DNA of 64,000 nucleotides, from assembly GCF_032884065.1 (NCBI RefSeq), contig NC_088873.1, forward strand, positions 24,169,558 through 24,233,557. Direction: 5' to 3'. The notes beneath the pieces were generated by a model. That model saw nothing but the letters and a program-made list of their open reading frames with translations, made no database searches and had not been told where the DNA came from. A program made the position numbers and the translations under genes. The stretch comes from Artemia franciscana (Eukaryota > Arthropoda > Branchiopoda > Anostraca > Artemiidae). Shown here in pieces: positions 23,128 through 38,000 of the stretch. The stretch's first letter is position 1. Each line of letters starts with the position of its first letter.

Positions 23128-24914
23128 ATGAATGAAGAACCTACAATGGCAACAGCCAAGGAAGCTGCTCGAAGAGTCTATGCCAAAACACTTGCGGCTG
23201 ATAGAGAAAGTAAGAAAAGAAAGTGTGCCGAGGAATCACAAGAACAGCATGAAAAAAGACTTGCGGCTGATAGAGAAAGTAAGAAAAGAAATCGTGCCGA
23301 GGTTTCACAAGAACAGCATGAAAACAGGCTTGCGGCTAATAGAGAAAGTATGAAAAGAAAGTTTGCCGAGGAGCCACAACAACAGTGTGAAATTAGGCTT
23401 GCGTCTCAAAGAGAAATCATTAAAAGAAAGCGTCCCGAGGAATCACAAGAGCAACCTGAAAATTTTCGCCTGGCATTCACGTACAGCCCATTCGATGATT
23501 ATAGCTTGAGTAAATGTGTTCAAATCGGGACTATGTCTAAAATTTGTCCCTATTGCAAGGCCTTGAAATTCATGTTTCCAAATGACGTCGTTTGGAGCCC
23601 AAATCGAAAATCCAGATCAATTTTTGTCTACTTTCAAAGTAAAAGGGCAAATTTATCATAGAGCAGGGTCCCTTCTACCATTCTCAGGCGAGAATCATAA
23701 ATTTTTACAATTGTAATTCATCAGTGACAGAAATTCTGAATTGAATGCACGTTGCGAAATTTCTCCCAACGTTGAAAGGACAATTGTTTCCCAATTGCAA
23801 CATCTTTTCCACGAAAATAATAATTCAGTGCGTCTGTTCAAAACAGCCATTGATTTGATGCCTACTGATACGCATAAAATTGTTATTTCCGCTGACAAAA
23901 CGCCTCCTGGCCAACATGTGCGTAGATACAATGCTCCAACTATCGACGAAGCGGCAATCGTTATGGTCGGTGATCAGTTTTTACCTCAAGATATTATTCT
24001 TCATAAGCGAAACGCCTAGTTGTTAAGAATTGCTGAAACTCATCGATGCTACGATGCCATACAATATCCTATCATTTTTTGGGATGGAGCCGACGGCTAT
24101 CACTTTAATATTAAATTGCTGCATCCAGCCACTAACAAAGAAATGAATAAGAAATGCAGTGCAATGCATTATTATTCCTATAGACTAATGATTCGGCAGG
24201 ATGAAGAAAATTATATTTTCAAATGGCGTGGATTGTTTCACCAATTCGTCGTTGATATGTATGCTAAAATTGAATCAGAACGTTTGCTATATATCCGCCT
24301 GAATCAGACCAAGTTCCGCTCTGAACAATACATTCATTTGCGAGATGCAGTTATAAATGACGGTAATACCACAAACGTTGGAAGATTAACAATTTTACCT
24401 TCGTCATATGCTGGCAGTCCCCGTCATATACATGAATATGCTCAAGATGCTATTGCGTATGTTCGTCTCTATGGTCGTCCAGATTTATTTATTACATTTA
24501 CATGTAATCAATCTTGGGACGAGATACTGCAGCTTTTCCTTCAAGGACAATCGGCGGTTCATAGACATGACATTACGGCCCGTGTCTTCCGGCAAAAGTT
24601 GAAATCACTGATAAACTACATAATAAAACTTGAAGTGTTTGGGTCAGTGCGATGCTGGATGTACTCAGTGGAATGGCAAAAACGAGGTTTGCCACACGCA
24701 CATATACTAATCTGGCTACATAAAAAAATTACTTCGAACGAAATTGATGATGTGATTTCCGCTGAAATCTATATATATAAAATACCTGATAAAAATGTCG
24801 ATAAGGGGCTACATGATATTATTGTAAAAAATATGATACATGGACCTTGCGGTACACTGAACGAAAATTCACCATGCATGGCTAAAGGAAGGTGCACAAA
24901 GCAATATCCTCGAC
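23128..24914 (+). pseudogene. Helitron Rep N-terminal half, broken, cut by a B element
   Basis: Plus-strand twin of 1-1612, extending further. Same 185-bp deletion (near 23575), same nonsense codons (near 23703 and 24017-24019). From 24020 the frame is open for about 300 codons: DGADGYHFNIK, a segment (24137-24338) that is deleted in the copies at 33.5 and 37.0 kb, FITFTCNQSWDEIL, the HUH motif PHAHILIWL (24692-24718), an insertion of YIYK near 24773, and CTKQYPRL, where a B element interrupts at about 24915. The tyrosine pair and helicase are absent. Confidence 0.88.
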
Positions 24915-24933
24915 TTATCTATCTATCTATCTA

Positions 24934-25650
<717 letters not shown>

Positions 25651-25955
25651 TCCGTTTCCAATCGCCAGCAATTGTTCTGAAAAAGTTTGACCAGAGTCAT
25701 CGTTTTGCAATCGGACACGCATATTTGTAGTTAATTTTAATATTTTTACGTGTGCCCATAAATTAGAATTTTTCAGGCAAGCATTCATTTCGTCTGCAGG
25801 AGTTAAACTACGTAAAAATTGCGAATATACAGCATTCTTGGCTTTCCCATTGTCTGTGCATATACAAAACCGTATGTACTAATAATAACGTCATATGCAA
25901 ACGCTCTTTTTACAAACAAACAAACATGCATACACACAACTCGTTTTTATATAGA
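25651..25955 (-). mobile_element. Tandem-unit remnant: helicase piece plus B-type 5' end
   Basis: Minus-strand copy of the same B-leader/helicase junction as 12061: helicase around NACLKNSN and TTNMRVRL (25651-25800), then the B leader and 5' end TCTATATAAAAACGAG at 25955. Confidence 0.7.
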
Positions 25956-26458
25956 TAGATAGATAGGTAGATACAATACAAATTAACTGCGTAAAACTTG
26001 CGAATATACAACCCTGTCAAGATTGTGGCCTCTATTAGGTTTTCCATTGTTTTTTTTTTACGGCAAGTCGCGTGCCATTGCAAAACTTTGGTGGGCTGAT
26101 ATTTCTTAAAAGTATTATTGGTACGCCTATTTTTAGTTGTAGCACGTGTGGTGGAAACCCTGAAAGATCTATGGAATTTAAAAATTCAGATGGATAATTA
26201 ACCGCTTCATTTGGTTCCAAAACTGTGTCGACTGACTTGTAAAGGTCTCGAATCTGCCTGGTCTCGAATCTTGGTCAAAACAATATTGTTGATTTCATGG
26301 ACGTCTATATTTATGGGTGCGAGAATCGCTCTTTCACTTAGCCATTTATTATTTTTATAATTTCTTAGAATATTCGGAAATACTTTTTCGATCAATTCAT
26401 TTTTGGACGTCACTAAATTACAGAAATCAGCAGGTAGTTGTATACGTCCTGAAATTTA
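25956..26458 (-). pseudogene. Helicase C-terminal fragment, rearranged
   Basis: Minus-strand linker from SGRIQLPADF to ILTG. A short duplicated insertion near 26250 (TCTCGAATCTGCCTGG) and an extra A in the AVKK run break it. Ends at 26458, joined to a different helicase region. Confidence 0.7.
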
Positions 26459-26930
26459 GTCTATCGTATCATAAATGTCTTTTTGTTCCGATGTTAACTT
26501 GGAAATGTTATTTTGTACATACGAGAATAGATCATTCATACTGTAACTTTTTTCACGATCCAATTCTACACATGTCGAAACAGCAGCGATACGGTTAGGT
26601 GAAGGCATTCCAAATCCTGAAGAGGTTTGTTTGCCATACGTACGCACAAATCTTCTATCATAACTAAAGTGTAGTTATAAATTTCTGATGTAAAATCAAA
26701 AGTCATATCTGACGTCTCTAACTGTTTTCGATGGAGTATATCTTCGGACATTTTTGACTTATATTTTTCCCATAACTCTGTAGGAGCTGATGGAGAGCAA
26801 GTTGTTAAAATGATGCCAAACAATGCACGAATTTGACTTGGGGTTGACGTTTCGCACTAATGGGGAATATGGAACAACCCACTGGTTATCTACTTCGATG
26901 GTGGTACCGTTGCCATTGTAGGTTCTTCAG
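26459..26930 (-). pseudogene. Rep-helicase linker fragment
   Basis: Minus-strand piece upstream of Walker A: ALFGIILTTCSPSAP, MSEDILHRKQLETSD, CVELDRE, LTSEQKDIYDTI, broken by one lost base near 26615. At about 26860 it jumps to a Rep piece (EVDNQWVVPYSP) and then to a leader at 26930. No catalytic motif remains. Confidence 0.7.
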
Positions 26931-27332
26931 TCATTTTACAATTAGAAATTTCTCTTTCAACGGTCTTCTTACAATTAAAAATTTGTCTTTGAACGATATT
27001 CTTAAATACCTGTGTCCTGGTCGTCATTTATATTCCCTGTGTCCCGGTCGTCATTTGTGTCCCGGTATCCCAGTCTGTAATTTTACTTTGAGTATCCCGG
27101 TCGTTATTTATATTCCCTGTGTCCCGGTCGTCATTTGTGTCCCGGTCTGTAATTTCTCTTTGAGTGTTTTTTCTTTTTAGTATTTTTTAGTTTTTTACAT
27201 TTTTTCTTTTTTCAGTTTTCTTTTTCTTCTTTATTTTTCAGCTTTACTATGAAATACATATCGCCGAACCTTTGTTTTTTTTAACTAAAATCTGGTAGGC
27301 ATTGATGACCTTATCCGAGTCAAAATCCCAAT
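26931..27332 (-). mobile_element. Helitron derivative: leader, minisatellite, T-rich tract
   Basis: Near copy of 4979-5290: leader units, GGGACACAGGG minisatellite and T-rich tract, lying between the short ORF and the upstream junction. Confidence 0.6.
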
Positions 27333-27581
27333 TCAATCATCATCGCTATCATTTTCAGTTTTGATATGTTTTGACTCTCGCTGTCCAGGTGGATCTTCAT
27401 CTAACTGCGCGGTTTTGCGTTCTTTAGCCTCAAACCTGTTTCCTTGGTGTTCTTTTGATTCCTCGGCACGCTTTTTTTTCTGACTTTCTCTATCAGCAGC
27501 AAGTTTTTTGGCATAGACTCTTTGAGCATCTACATCGGCTTTTGCCATTGTAAGTTCATCAGTCATTTTAAACTTAAACAT
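27240..27581 (-). pseudogene. Short Helitron-borne ORF, broken tail
   Basis: Relative of 5291-5641. Start MFKFKMTDELTM, one basic repeat, KERKTAQLDEDPPGQRESK and NDSDDD are readable, then a stop and a lost base just where WVWD should begin (27333). The remaining tail (LVKKTKVRRYV) is still recognisable to 27240 in another frame. Confidence 0.7.
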
Positions 27582-27744
27582 TAATAGATTTCTACGTGAA
27601 CATATATGTCTTAAATATCTTTAATGACGTCACCGTCATAGCAAAAATGACGACAACTAACTTCATGACGTCAGCCGACACAGAAACATGACGCCACCTG
27701 ATCCACAGACAGACACACAGACAGACAACTTATTTTTATATATA
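27582..27744 (-). promoter_or_regulatory. Helitron 5' end with CRE/TATA-like region
   Basis: TATTTAAG, TGACGTCAC and further GACGTCA sites, then the minus-strand 5' end, which abuts the plus-strand 5' end at 27745. Confidence 0.5.
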
Positions 27745-28376
<632 letters not shown>

Positions 28377-29198
28377 TCTATATATATAAAAATAAGTTGT
28401 CTGTGTGTGTGTGGTTCTGTCTGTCGGGTGACGTCATGTTTGTGTGTCGACTAACATCATGTTTTTTAACTGACGAAATTACAGACAGGGACATCGGGAC
28501 ACATATGAAGACATGGACACTGGCACATAGGGAATATAAATGACGACACTCAAAGAGAAAGCGACCAGGACAAAAGGAATGTTCGATTAGCAATCACCAT
28601 CAACAAACCACCGGGACACAAATGACGACCGGGACACAGGGAGTATAAATGACGACCAGGACATAAGTAAAAAACAACTGAAAAAAACTAAAAAAAAGGT
28701 AAAAACTACAAAAAAACTAAAAAGAAAAAAAAACTAAAAACTAATAAAAAAACTAAAAAAGCTAAAAAACTAAAAAAACTAAAAAAGAAAAAAAAATAAA
28801 AAAGGAAAAAAAATGAAAAATAAAGGAGAAAAACAAAACTAAAAAAACGAATGTATATACAGACCGAGACACCGGGATACAAATGACGACCGGGACGCAG
28901 GGAATATAAATGACGACCTGGACACAGGGACACAACTACAACGGGGACGCCGGGGGCACAGGGGGATTTAAATGACGACCGGGACACAAGGAATATAAAT
29001 GACGCCCGGGACACTCAAAGAGAAATCACAGACTGGGACACCGGGACACAAATGACGACCGAGACACAGGGAATATAAATGACGACTGGGACACAGGGAC
29101 ACAACTACAAAGGGGACCCCGGGGGCACAGGGGGATATATAAATGACGACGGCGACACAGGGAATGGTCGATTAGCAATCACCATCAACATAGCTCAA
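28377..29198 (+). mobile_element. N1-type Helitron, 5' part
   Basis: Starts TCTATATATATAAAAATAAG, then GGTGACGTCATG, minisatellite, A-rich array (28680-28850) and a long minisatellite block (28860-29165), reaching the helicase remnant AACATAGCTCAAGGGCAATC, where a palindrome cluster begins. Confidence 0.75.
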
Positions 29199-29305
29199 GG
29201 GCAATCATTAGAATCATGATTCTAATGATTGCCCATCATTAGATGGGCAATCATCTAATGATGGGCAATCATTAGCAATCGATGCTAATGATTGCTAATG
29301 ATTGT
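29199..29305. repeat. Cluster of nested perfect palindromes
   Basis: 36-bp palindrome without loop (29199-29234, GGGCAATCATTAGAATCA and its complement), 12-bp stem with 6-nt loop (29234-29263), 12-bp stem with 5-nt loop (29266-29294). All are built from the helicase motif V coding sequence GGGCAATCATTAGAATCATG copied back and forth. Confidence 0.9.
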
Positions 29306-29450
29306 GATAAAAATATATATATAATATATTATATATATAATATATATATATTATAATATAATATATATTATATATATATATATATATAAAAATATAATAT
29401 AATATATATATATATATATAAAAATATATATATATATATTTTTCCTGTCT
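29306..29450. repeat. Complex AT repeat
   Basis: Mixed ATATAT, ATAATATATTATA and AAAATATATAT blocks, strongly self-complementary. Confidence 0.85.
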
Positions 29451-30110
<660 letters not shown>

Positions 30111-30386
30111 CCAACACCTAGTTGATGGGGCGCTTAACCCCCCCCCAGACCCCCCAGCGCGCGTATGTCGTTATGCGCCATATTAGTTACGCGCCATTGT
30201 AGTTGTGTATATAGATAGATTTATATATGTGTTTCAAACTATGTAAAAATTGCGAATATACAACATTCTTGGCTTTCCCATTGTCTGTGCATATACAAAG
30301 CCGTATGTACTAATAATGACGTCATATGCAAACGCTCTTTTTACAGACAAACAAACATGCATACACACAACTCGTTTTTATATAGA
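30111..30386 (-). mobile_element. B-type short Helitron, degenerate 3' end
   Basis: Minus-strand: partial hairpins (CACCTAGTTGATGGGGCGCTTAACCC), a deletion in the TATTCACAGG region, TGACGTCA, and 5' end TCTATATAAAAACGAG at 30386 followed by TCTA repeats. Confidence 0.7.
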
Positions 30387-30417
30387 TAGATAGATAGATA
30401 GATAGATACAATACAAA

Positions 30418-33400
30418 TTAACTGCGTAAAACTTGCGAATATACAACATTCTTCGCTGTCCAATTGTCGCTGCATATAAATTGATTGTCAGGTTCACCGA
30501 CCCTCGAACATGCAACGTACAATTGTCCATGGGAAAAACAATCAGTATTAAGATCTATACCACATTTTTCTAATGATTGACCTTGAGCTTTGCTAATGGT
30601 GATTGCAAATGCTAATCGAATTGGGAATTGCAATCTTTTAAATTGAAAAGGCAGATCCGTTGGAATCATGGGAATGCGAGGAATAAGAACAGCCTCACCC
30701 TCAAAAGGCCCTGTCAAGATTGTGGCCTCTATTAGTTTTTCCATTGTTTTTTCTTACGGCAAGTCGCGTGCCATTGCAAAGCTTTGGTGGGTTGATATTT
30801 CTTAAAAGTATTATTGGTACGCCTATTTTTAGTTGTAGCACGTGTGGTGGAAACCCTGAAAGATCTATGGAATTTAAAAATTCAGATGGATAATTAACCG
30901 CTTCATTTGGTTCCAAAACTGTGTCGACTGACTTGTAAAGGACTGCCTGGTCTCGAATCTTGGTCAAAACAATATTGTTTTGACCTCTTTCACTTAGCCA
31001 TTTATTATTTTTATAATTTTTTAGAATATTCGGCAATACTTTTTCAATCAATTCATTTTTGGACGTCACTAAATTACAGAAATCAGCAGGTAGTTGTATA
31101 CGTCCTGAAATTGAGTCTACTGGGAGCTTTCCGTTTCCAATTGCCAGCAATTGATCTGAAAATGTTTGACCAGAGCCATCGTTTTAAAATCGGACACGCA
31201 TATTTGTAGTTAATTTTAATATTTTTACGTGTGCCCATAAATTAGAATTTTTCAGGCAAGCATTCATTTCGTCTGCAGGAGTTGATCTAGGTATTATAGG
31301 TAATGTTTGCCCTAAATCTCCCGCAAGCAATATTAATGTGCTGCCAAAGGGTTTCGACTTCCCTCTCAAATCTTTCAAGCATTGATCCAGAGCCTCGAGC
31401 GATTTTTTGTGTGCCATTGTGCACTCATCCCAAATAACAAGTTTGCATTGCTGCAATACTTTACCCATCCCAGATGATTTGGAAATATTGCACGTGGGAG
31501 TTTCTGTAGAATGCAAATTCAGAGGCAATTTCAAAGCGGAATGAGCAGTTCTTCCACCAGGCAGCAATGTTGCGGCTATTCCGGACGACGCAATTGCCAA
31601 CGCTATATCATTTTTTGATCGAATTGATGCCAGAATCAATTTTATCACAAGCGTTTTACCAGTACCTCCTGGCGCATCCAAAAAGAAAATTTCTCCAACG
31701 TTCTTATCGACACAACGCATTATCGTATCATAAATGTCTTTTTGTTCCGACGTTAACTTGGAAATGTTATTTTGTACATACGACAATAGATCACTCGTAC
31801 TGTAACTTTGTTCACGATCCAATTCTACACATGTCGAAACAGCAGTGATACGGTTAGGTGAAGGCATTCCCAAATCCTGAAGAGGTTTGTTTGCCATACG
31901 TACGCACAAATCTTCTAAAATAACTAAAGTGTAGTTATAAATTTCTGATGTAAAATCAAAAGTCATATCTGACGTCTCTAACTGTTTTCGATGGAGTATA
32001 TCTTCGGACATTTTTGACTTATATTTTTCCCATAACTCTGTAGGAGCTGATGGAGAGCAAGTTTTTAAAATGATGCCAAACAATGCACGAATTTGACTTG
32101 GGGTTGACGTTTCGCACGCGTCATTGATGCAGTTATCCCAGTGTTGGTCATTCTCCAATAAATTCAGAGCTTGGCATGCACTACGGTAAGTTTCATGTAT
32201 AGTACCGTTTACAGTTCTCAAATACTCAAAGGATGTCGGACCGGGTACATTCACCAAAAGCAGGCGTAGAAAGAAGCATTCATGTTGATTGGGGTGAACG
32301 GTGTAGAGTCTTCCTATCGTGGTATCTTTTAAGATGGTAGGTTGGCCGTCGACTGACTTACCCTGTTTTCGACGTTCAAATACTTTATTTTTAGCATTCC
32401 ACGTGTAATACGAAGGCACTTCAGTATACAGCAGTTTTTCTGCAAAAGAATCATTTTCGCAAAGCGAAAAAAAGCTGTTAATATTGTATCTGGTGGATTC
32501 AGGGCTCTTTGTTGCACATTGGTTTCCGTGAAATAAACACGTTGACCATTCTGTAAATGTACCGCTAAGTGAACAACAGCTGGACTACGTTCATGTATCG
32601 GAAATGAAAGAATTCGCCAAACAGCTTCATTACTGCTTATGTGTCTTCCAGCCTGATATTGTACGATTTCGTCGAAATCTTTGATTTCGGGCTGCAAGCC
32701 AAAAACTGCCATGTCACTGCCTTTGTTGACGTATTTACATATGTATTTGATTGCCTTTACGGAGTTACAGTATTCAACGTTTATGTGTGCATTAAATGTT
32801 TTAGATAATAATGGGGAATATGGAACAACCCACTGGTTATCAACTTCGATGGTGGTACCGTTACGCTTCTTTATTATTGCTGTTTTACCGCCATCTTCAG
32901 TAGATCTTCTTCTATATTGTGGGTAACCATCATTCCCAGTAATTGTGTTTGATACTAAAAGTCGAGGATATTGCTTTGTGCACCTTCCTTTGGCCATGCA
33001 TGGTGAATTTTCTTTCAGTGCACCGCAAGGTCCATGTATCATATTTTTTACAATAATATCATGTAACCCCTTATCGACATTTTTATCAGGTATTTCAGTG
33101 GAAATCACATCATCAATTTCGTTCGAAGTAATTTTTTATGTAGCCAGATTAGTATATGTACGTGTGGCAAACCTCGTTTTTGCCATTCCACTGAGTACAT
33201 CCAGCATCACACTGACCCAAACACTTCAAGTTTTACTATGTAGTTTATCAGTGATTTCAACTTTTGCTGGAAGACACGGGCCGTAATGTCATGCCTATGA
33301 ACCGCCGATTGTCCTTGAAGTAAAAGCTGCATTATCTCGTCCCAATATTGATTACATGTTTCTGTAATAAATAAATCTGGACGACCATAGAGACGAACAT

Positions 33401-34755
33401 ACGCAATAGCATCTTGAGCATATTCATGCATATGACGGGGACTGCCAGCATATGACGAAGGTAAAATTGTTAATCTTCCAACATTTGTGGTATTACCGTC
33501 ATTTATAACTGCATCTCGCAGTTAGTGCTGGATTCATCAATTTAATATTAAAGTGATAGCCGTCGGCTCCATCCCAAAAAATGATAGGATATTGTAGGGC
33601 ATCGTAGCATCGATGAATTTCAGCAATTCTTAACAACTGAGCGTTTCGCTTATGAAGAATAATATCTCGAGGTAAAAACTGATCACCAACCATAACGATT
33701 GCCACTTCGTCGATAGTTGGAGCATTGTATCTACGCACATGTTGGCCAGGAGGCGTTTTGTCAGCGGAAATAACAATTTTATGTGTATCAGTAGGCATCA
33801 AATCGATGGCTGTTTTGAACAGACGCACTAAATTATAATTTTCGTGGAAAAGATATTGCAATTGGGGAACGATTGTCCTTTCAACGTTGGGAGAAATTTC
33901 GCAACGTGCATTCAATTCAGAATTTCTATCACTGATGAAGTACAATTGTAAAAATTTATGATTCTCGCCTGAGAATGGTAGAAGGGACCCTGCTCTATGA
34001 TAAATTTGCCCTTTTACTTTGAAAGTAGACATAAATTGATCTGGATTTTCGATTTGGGCTCCAAACGACGTCATTTGGAAACATGAGTTGTATTTTCTGA
34101 TTTTTGACAAAAAACGCTTAGATTCTGACGTAGTTCCAGTAAGGAAAGTCTTCAATGGCTCTGGTGGTGCAGCCAATAGAGGAAGTTTAACTTTTCCTGA
34201 GGCGCAACACATTCCCATTGTTTCACCATTGAATTTCAAGGCCTTGCAATAGGGACAAATTTTAGACATTGTCCCGATTTGAACACATCTACTCAAGCTA
34301 TAATCATCGACTGGGCTGTACCTGAATGCCAGGCGATAACTTTCAGGTTGCTCTGATTCCTCGGCACGCTTTCTTTTCTTACTTTCTCTATCAGCAGCAA
34401 GCCTGATTTCTTGCTGTTCTTGTGATTCCTCGGCACGCTTTCTTTTCTTACTTTCTCTATCAGCAGCAAGCCTGATTTCTTGCTGTTCTTGTGATTCCTC
34501 GGCACACCTTTTTTTTTCACTTTCTCTTTTAGCAGAAAGTCTGCTTTAGCGTTGCTCTGGTAGTTCCTCGGCACGCTTTCTGTTTTTTCTTTCTCTATCA
34601 GCCTCAAGCCTGTTTCCTTGCTGTTCTTTTGATTCCTTGGCACGCTTTCTTTTCTGACTTTCTCTATCAGCAGCAAGTTTTTTGGCATAGACTCTTTGAG
34701 CATCTTCATCGGCTTTTGCCATTGTAAGTTCATCAGTCATTTTAAATTTAAACAT
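30418..34755 (-). pseudogene. Helitron Rep/helicase, most complete copy (A)
   Basis: Nearly the whole transposase, minus strand. In order: start at 34755 (MFKFKMTDELTM), five basic repeats, CPYCKALKF, KIRKYNSCFQMTSFG, DGADGYHFNIK, the Rep domain with PHVHILIWL at 33141-33167 (Ala to Val between the two His) and the tyrosine pair KYICKYVNKG at 32721-32750, then the PIF1-type helicase: GGTGKT (31651-31672), VIWDECTM, GDLGQTLPII, TTNMRV, ITISKAQGQS and [11 protein letters not shown], ending VYSQVLRS. Breaks: stop after LPEQR, a 202-bp deletion near 33520, stop at FGSV*, one A lost near 33135, one T lost in the run near 32470, stop after MRVR, a deletion after WLSER, and a frameshift near AVRK. 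Inactive, but it shows domain order and active-site residues. Confidence 0.92.
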
Positions 34756-34910
34756 TAATAGATTTCTACGTGAACATATATGTCTTAAATATCTTTAATG
34801 ACGTCACCATCATAGCAAAAATGACGACAACTAACTTCATGATTAAGTATCTTTAATGACGTCACCGTCATAGCAAAAATGACGACAACTAACTTCATGA
34901 CGTCAGTCGA
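34756..34910 (-). promoter_or_regulatory. CRE/TATA-like region of copy A, up to the gap
   Basis: TATTTAAG and TGACGTCAC upstream of the start, with the block TTTAATGACGTCACC...AACTTCATGA present twice in tandem (about 34793-34842 and 34852-34900) before the gap. Confidence 0.5.
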
Positions 34911-35010
34911 NNNNNNNNNNNNNNNNNNNNNNNNNNNNNNNNNNNNNNNNNNNNNNNNNNNNNNNNNNNNNNNNNNNNNNNNNNNNNNNNNNNNNNNNNN
35001 NNNNNNNNNN
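34911..35010. other. Assembly gap (100 N)
   Basis: Exactly 100 N, the usual length for a gap of unknown size. Confidence 1.
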
Positions 35011-38000
35011 CACCAGGCAGCAATGTTGCGGCTATTCCGGACGACGCAATTGCCAACGCTATATCATTTTTTGATCGAATTGATGCCAGAATCAATTTTA
35101 TCACAAGCGTTTTACCAGTACCTCCTGGCGCATCCAAAAAGAAAATTTCTCCAACGTTCTTATCGACACAATGCATTATCGTATCATAAATTTCTTTTTG
35201 TTCCGACGTTAACTTGGAAATGTTATTTTGTACATACGACAATAGATCACTCGTACTGTAACTTTGTTCACGATCCAATTCTACACATGTCGAAACAGCA
35301 GTGATACGGTTAGGTGAAGGCATTCCCAAATCCTGAAGAGGTTTGTTTGCCATACGTACGCACAAATCTTCTAAAATAACTAAAGTGTAGTTATAAATTT
35401 CTGATGTAAAATCAAAAGTCATATCTGACGTCTCTAACTGTTTTCGATGGAGTATATCTTCGGACATTTTTGACTTATATTTTTCCCATAACTCTGTAGG
35501 AGCTGATGGAGAGCAAGTTTTTAAAATGATGCCAAACAATGCACGAATTTGACTTGGGGTTGACGTTTCGCACGCGTCATTGATGCAGTTATCCCAGTGT
35601 TGGTCATTCTCCAATAAATTCAGAGCTTGGCATGCACTACGGTAAGTTTCATGTATAGTACCGTTTACAGTTCTCAAATACTCAAAGGATGTCGGACCGG
35701 GTACATTCACCAAAAGCAGGCGTAGAAAGAAGCATTCATGTTGATTGGGGTGAACGGTGTAGAGTCTTCCTATCGTGGTATCTTTGAAGATGGTAGGTTG
35801 GCCGTCGACTGACTTACCCTGTTTTCGACGTTCAAATACTTTATTTTTAGCATTCCACGTGTAATACGAAGGCACTTCAGTATACAGCAGTTTTTCTGCA
35901 AAAGAATCATTTTCGCAAAGCGAAAAAAAGCTGTTAATGTTGTATCTGGTGGATTCAGGGCTCTTTGTTGCACATTGGTTTCCGTGAAATAAACACGTTG
36001 ACCATTCTGTAAATGTACCGCTAAGTGAACAACAGCTGGACTACGTTCATGTATCGGAAATGAAAGAATTCGCCAAACAGCTTCATTACTGCTTATATGT
36101 CTTCCAGCCTGATATTGTACGATTTCGTCGAAATCTTTGATTTTGGGCTGCAAGCCAAAAACTGCCATGTCACTGCCTTTGTTGACGTATTTACATATGT
36201 ATTTGATTGCCTTTACGGAGTTACAGTATTCAACGTTTATGTGTGCATTAAATGTTTTAGATAATAATGGGGAATATGGAACAACCCACTGGTTATCAAC
36301 TTCGATGGTGGTACCGTTACGCTTCTTTATTATTGCTGTTTTACCGCCATCTTCAGTAGATCTTCTTCTATATTGTGGGTAACCATCATTCCCAGTAATT
36401 GTGTTTGATACTAAAAGTCGAGGATATTGCTTTGTGCACCTTCCTTTGGCCATGCATGGTGAATTTTCTTTCAGTGCACCGCAAGGTCCATGTATCATAT
36501 TTTTTACAATAATATCATGTAACCCCTTATCGACATTTTTATCAGGTATTTCAGTGGAAATCACATCATCAATTTCGTTCGAAGTAATTTTTTATGTAGC
36601 CAGATTAGTATATGTGCGTGTGGCAAACCTCGTTTTTGCCATTCCACTGAGTACATCCAGCATCACACTGACCCAAACACTTCAAGTTTTACTATGTAGT
36701 TTATCAGTGATTTCAACTTTTGCTGGAAGACACGGGCCGTAATGTCATGCCTATGAACCGCCGATTGTCCTTGAAGCAAAAGCTGCATTATCTCGTCCCA
36801 ATATTGATTACATGTTTCTGTAATAAATAAATCTGGACGACCATAGAGACGAACATACGCAATAGCATCTTGAGCATATTCATGCATATGACGGGGACTG
36901 CCAGCATATGACGAAGGTAAAATTGTTAATCTTCCAACATTTGTGGTATTACCGTCATTTATAACTGCATCTCGCAGTTAGTGGCTGGATTCATCAATTT
37001 AATATTAAAGTGATAGCCGTCGGCTCCATCCCAAAAAATGAAAGGATATTGTAGGGCATCGTAGCATCGATGAGTTTCAGCAATTCTTAACAACTGAGCG
37101 TTTCGCTTATGAAGAATAATATCTCGAGGTAAAAACTGATCACCAACCATAACGATTGCCACTTCGTCGATAGTTGGAGCATTGTATCTACGCACATGTT
37201 GGCCAGGAGGCGTTTTGTCAGCGGAAATAACAATTTTATGCGTATCAGTAGGCATCAAATCGATGGCTGTTTTGAACAGACGCACTAAATTATAATTTTC
37301 GTGGAAAAGATGTTGCAATTGGGAAACGATTGTCCTTTCAACGTTGGGAGAAATTTCGCAACGTGCATTCAATTCAGAATTTCTATCACTGATGAAGTAC
37401 AATTGTAAAAATTTATGATTCTCGCCTGAGAATGGTAGAAGGGACCCTGCTCTATGATAAATTTGCCCTTTTACTTTGAAAGTAGACATAAATTGATCTG
37501 GATTTTCGATTTGGGCTCCAAACGACGTCATTTGGAAACATGAGTTGTATTTTCTGATTTTTGACAAAAAACGCTTAGATTCTGACGTAGTTCCAGTAAG
37601 GAAAGTCTTCAATGGCTCTGGTGGTTCAGCCAATAGAGGAAGTTTAACTTTTCCTGAGGCGCAACACATTCCCATTGTTTCACCATTGAATTTCAAGGCC
37701 TTGCAATAGGGACAAATTTTAGACATTGTCCCGATTTGAACACATCTACTCAAGCTATAATCATCGACTGGGCTGTACCTGAATGCCAGGCGATAACTTT
37801 CAGGTTGCTCTGATTCCTCGGCACGCTTTCTTTTCTTACTTTCTCTATCAGCAGCAAGCCTGATTTCTTGCTGTTCTTGTGATTCCTCGGCACGCTTTCT
37901 TTTCTTACTTTCTCTATCAGCAGCAAGCCTGATTTCTTGCTGTTCTTGTGATTCCTCGGCACACCTTTTTTTTTCACTTTCTCTTTTAGCAGAAAGTCTG

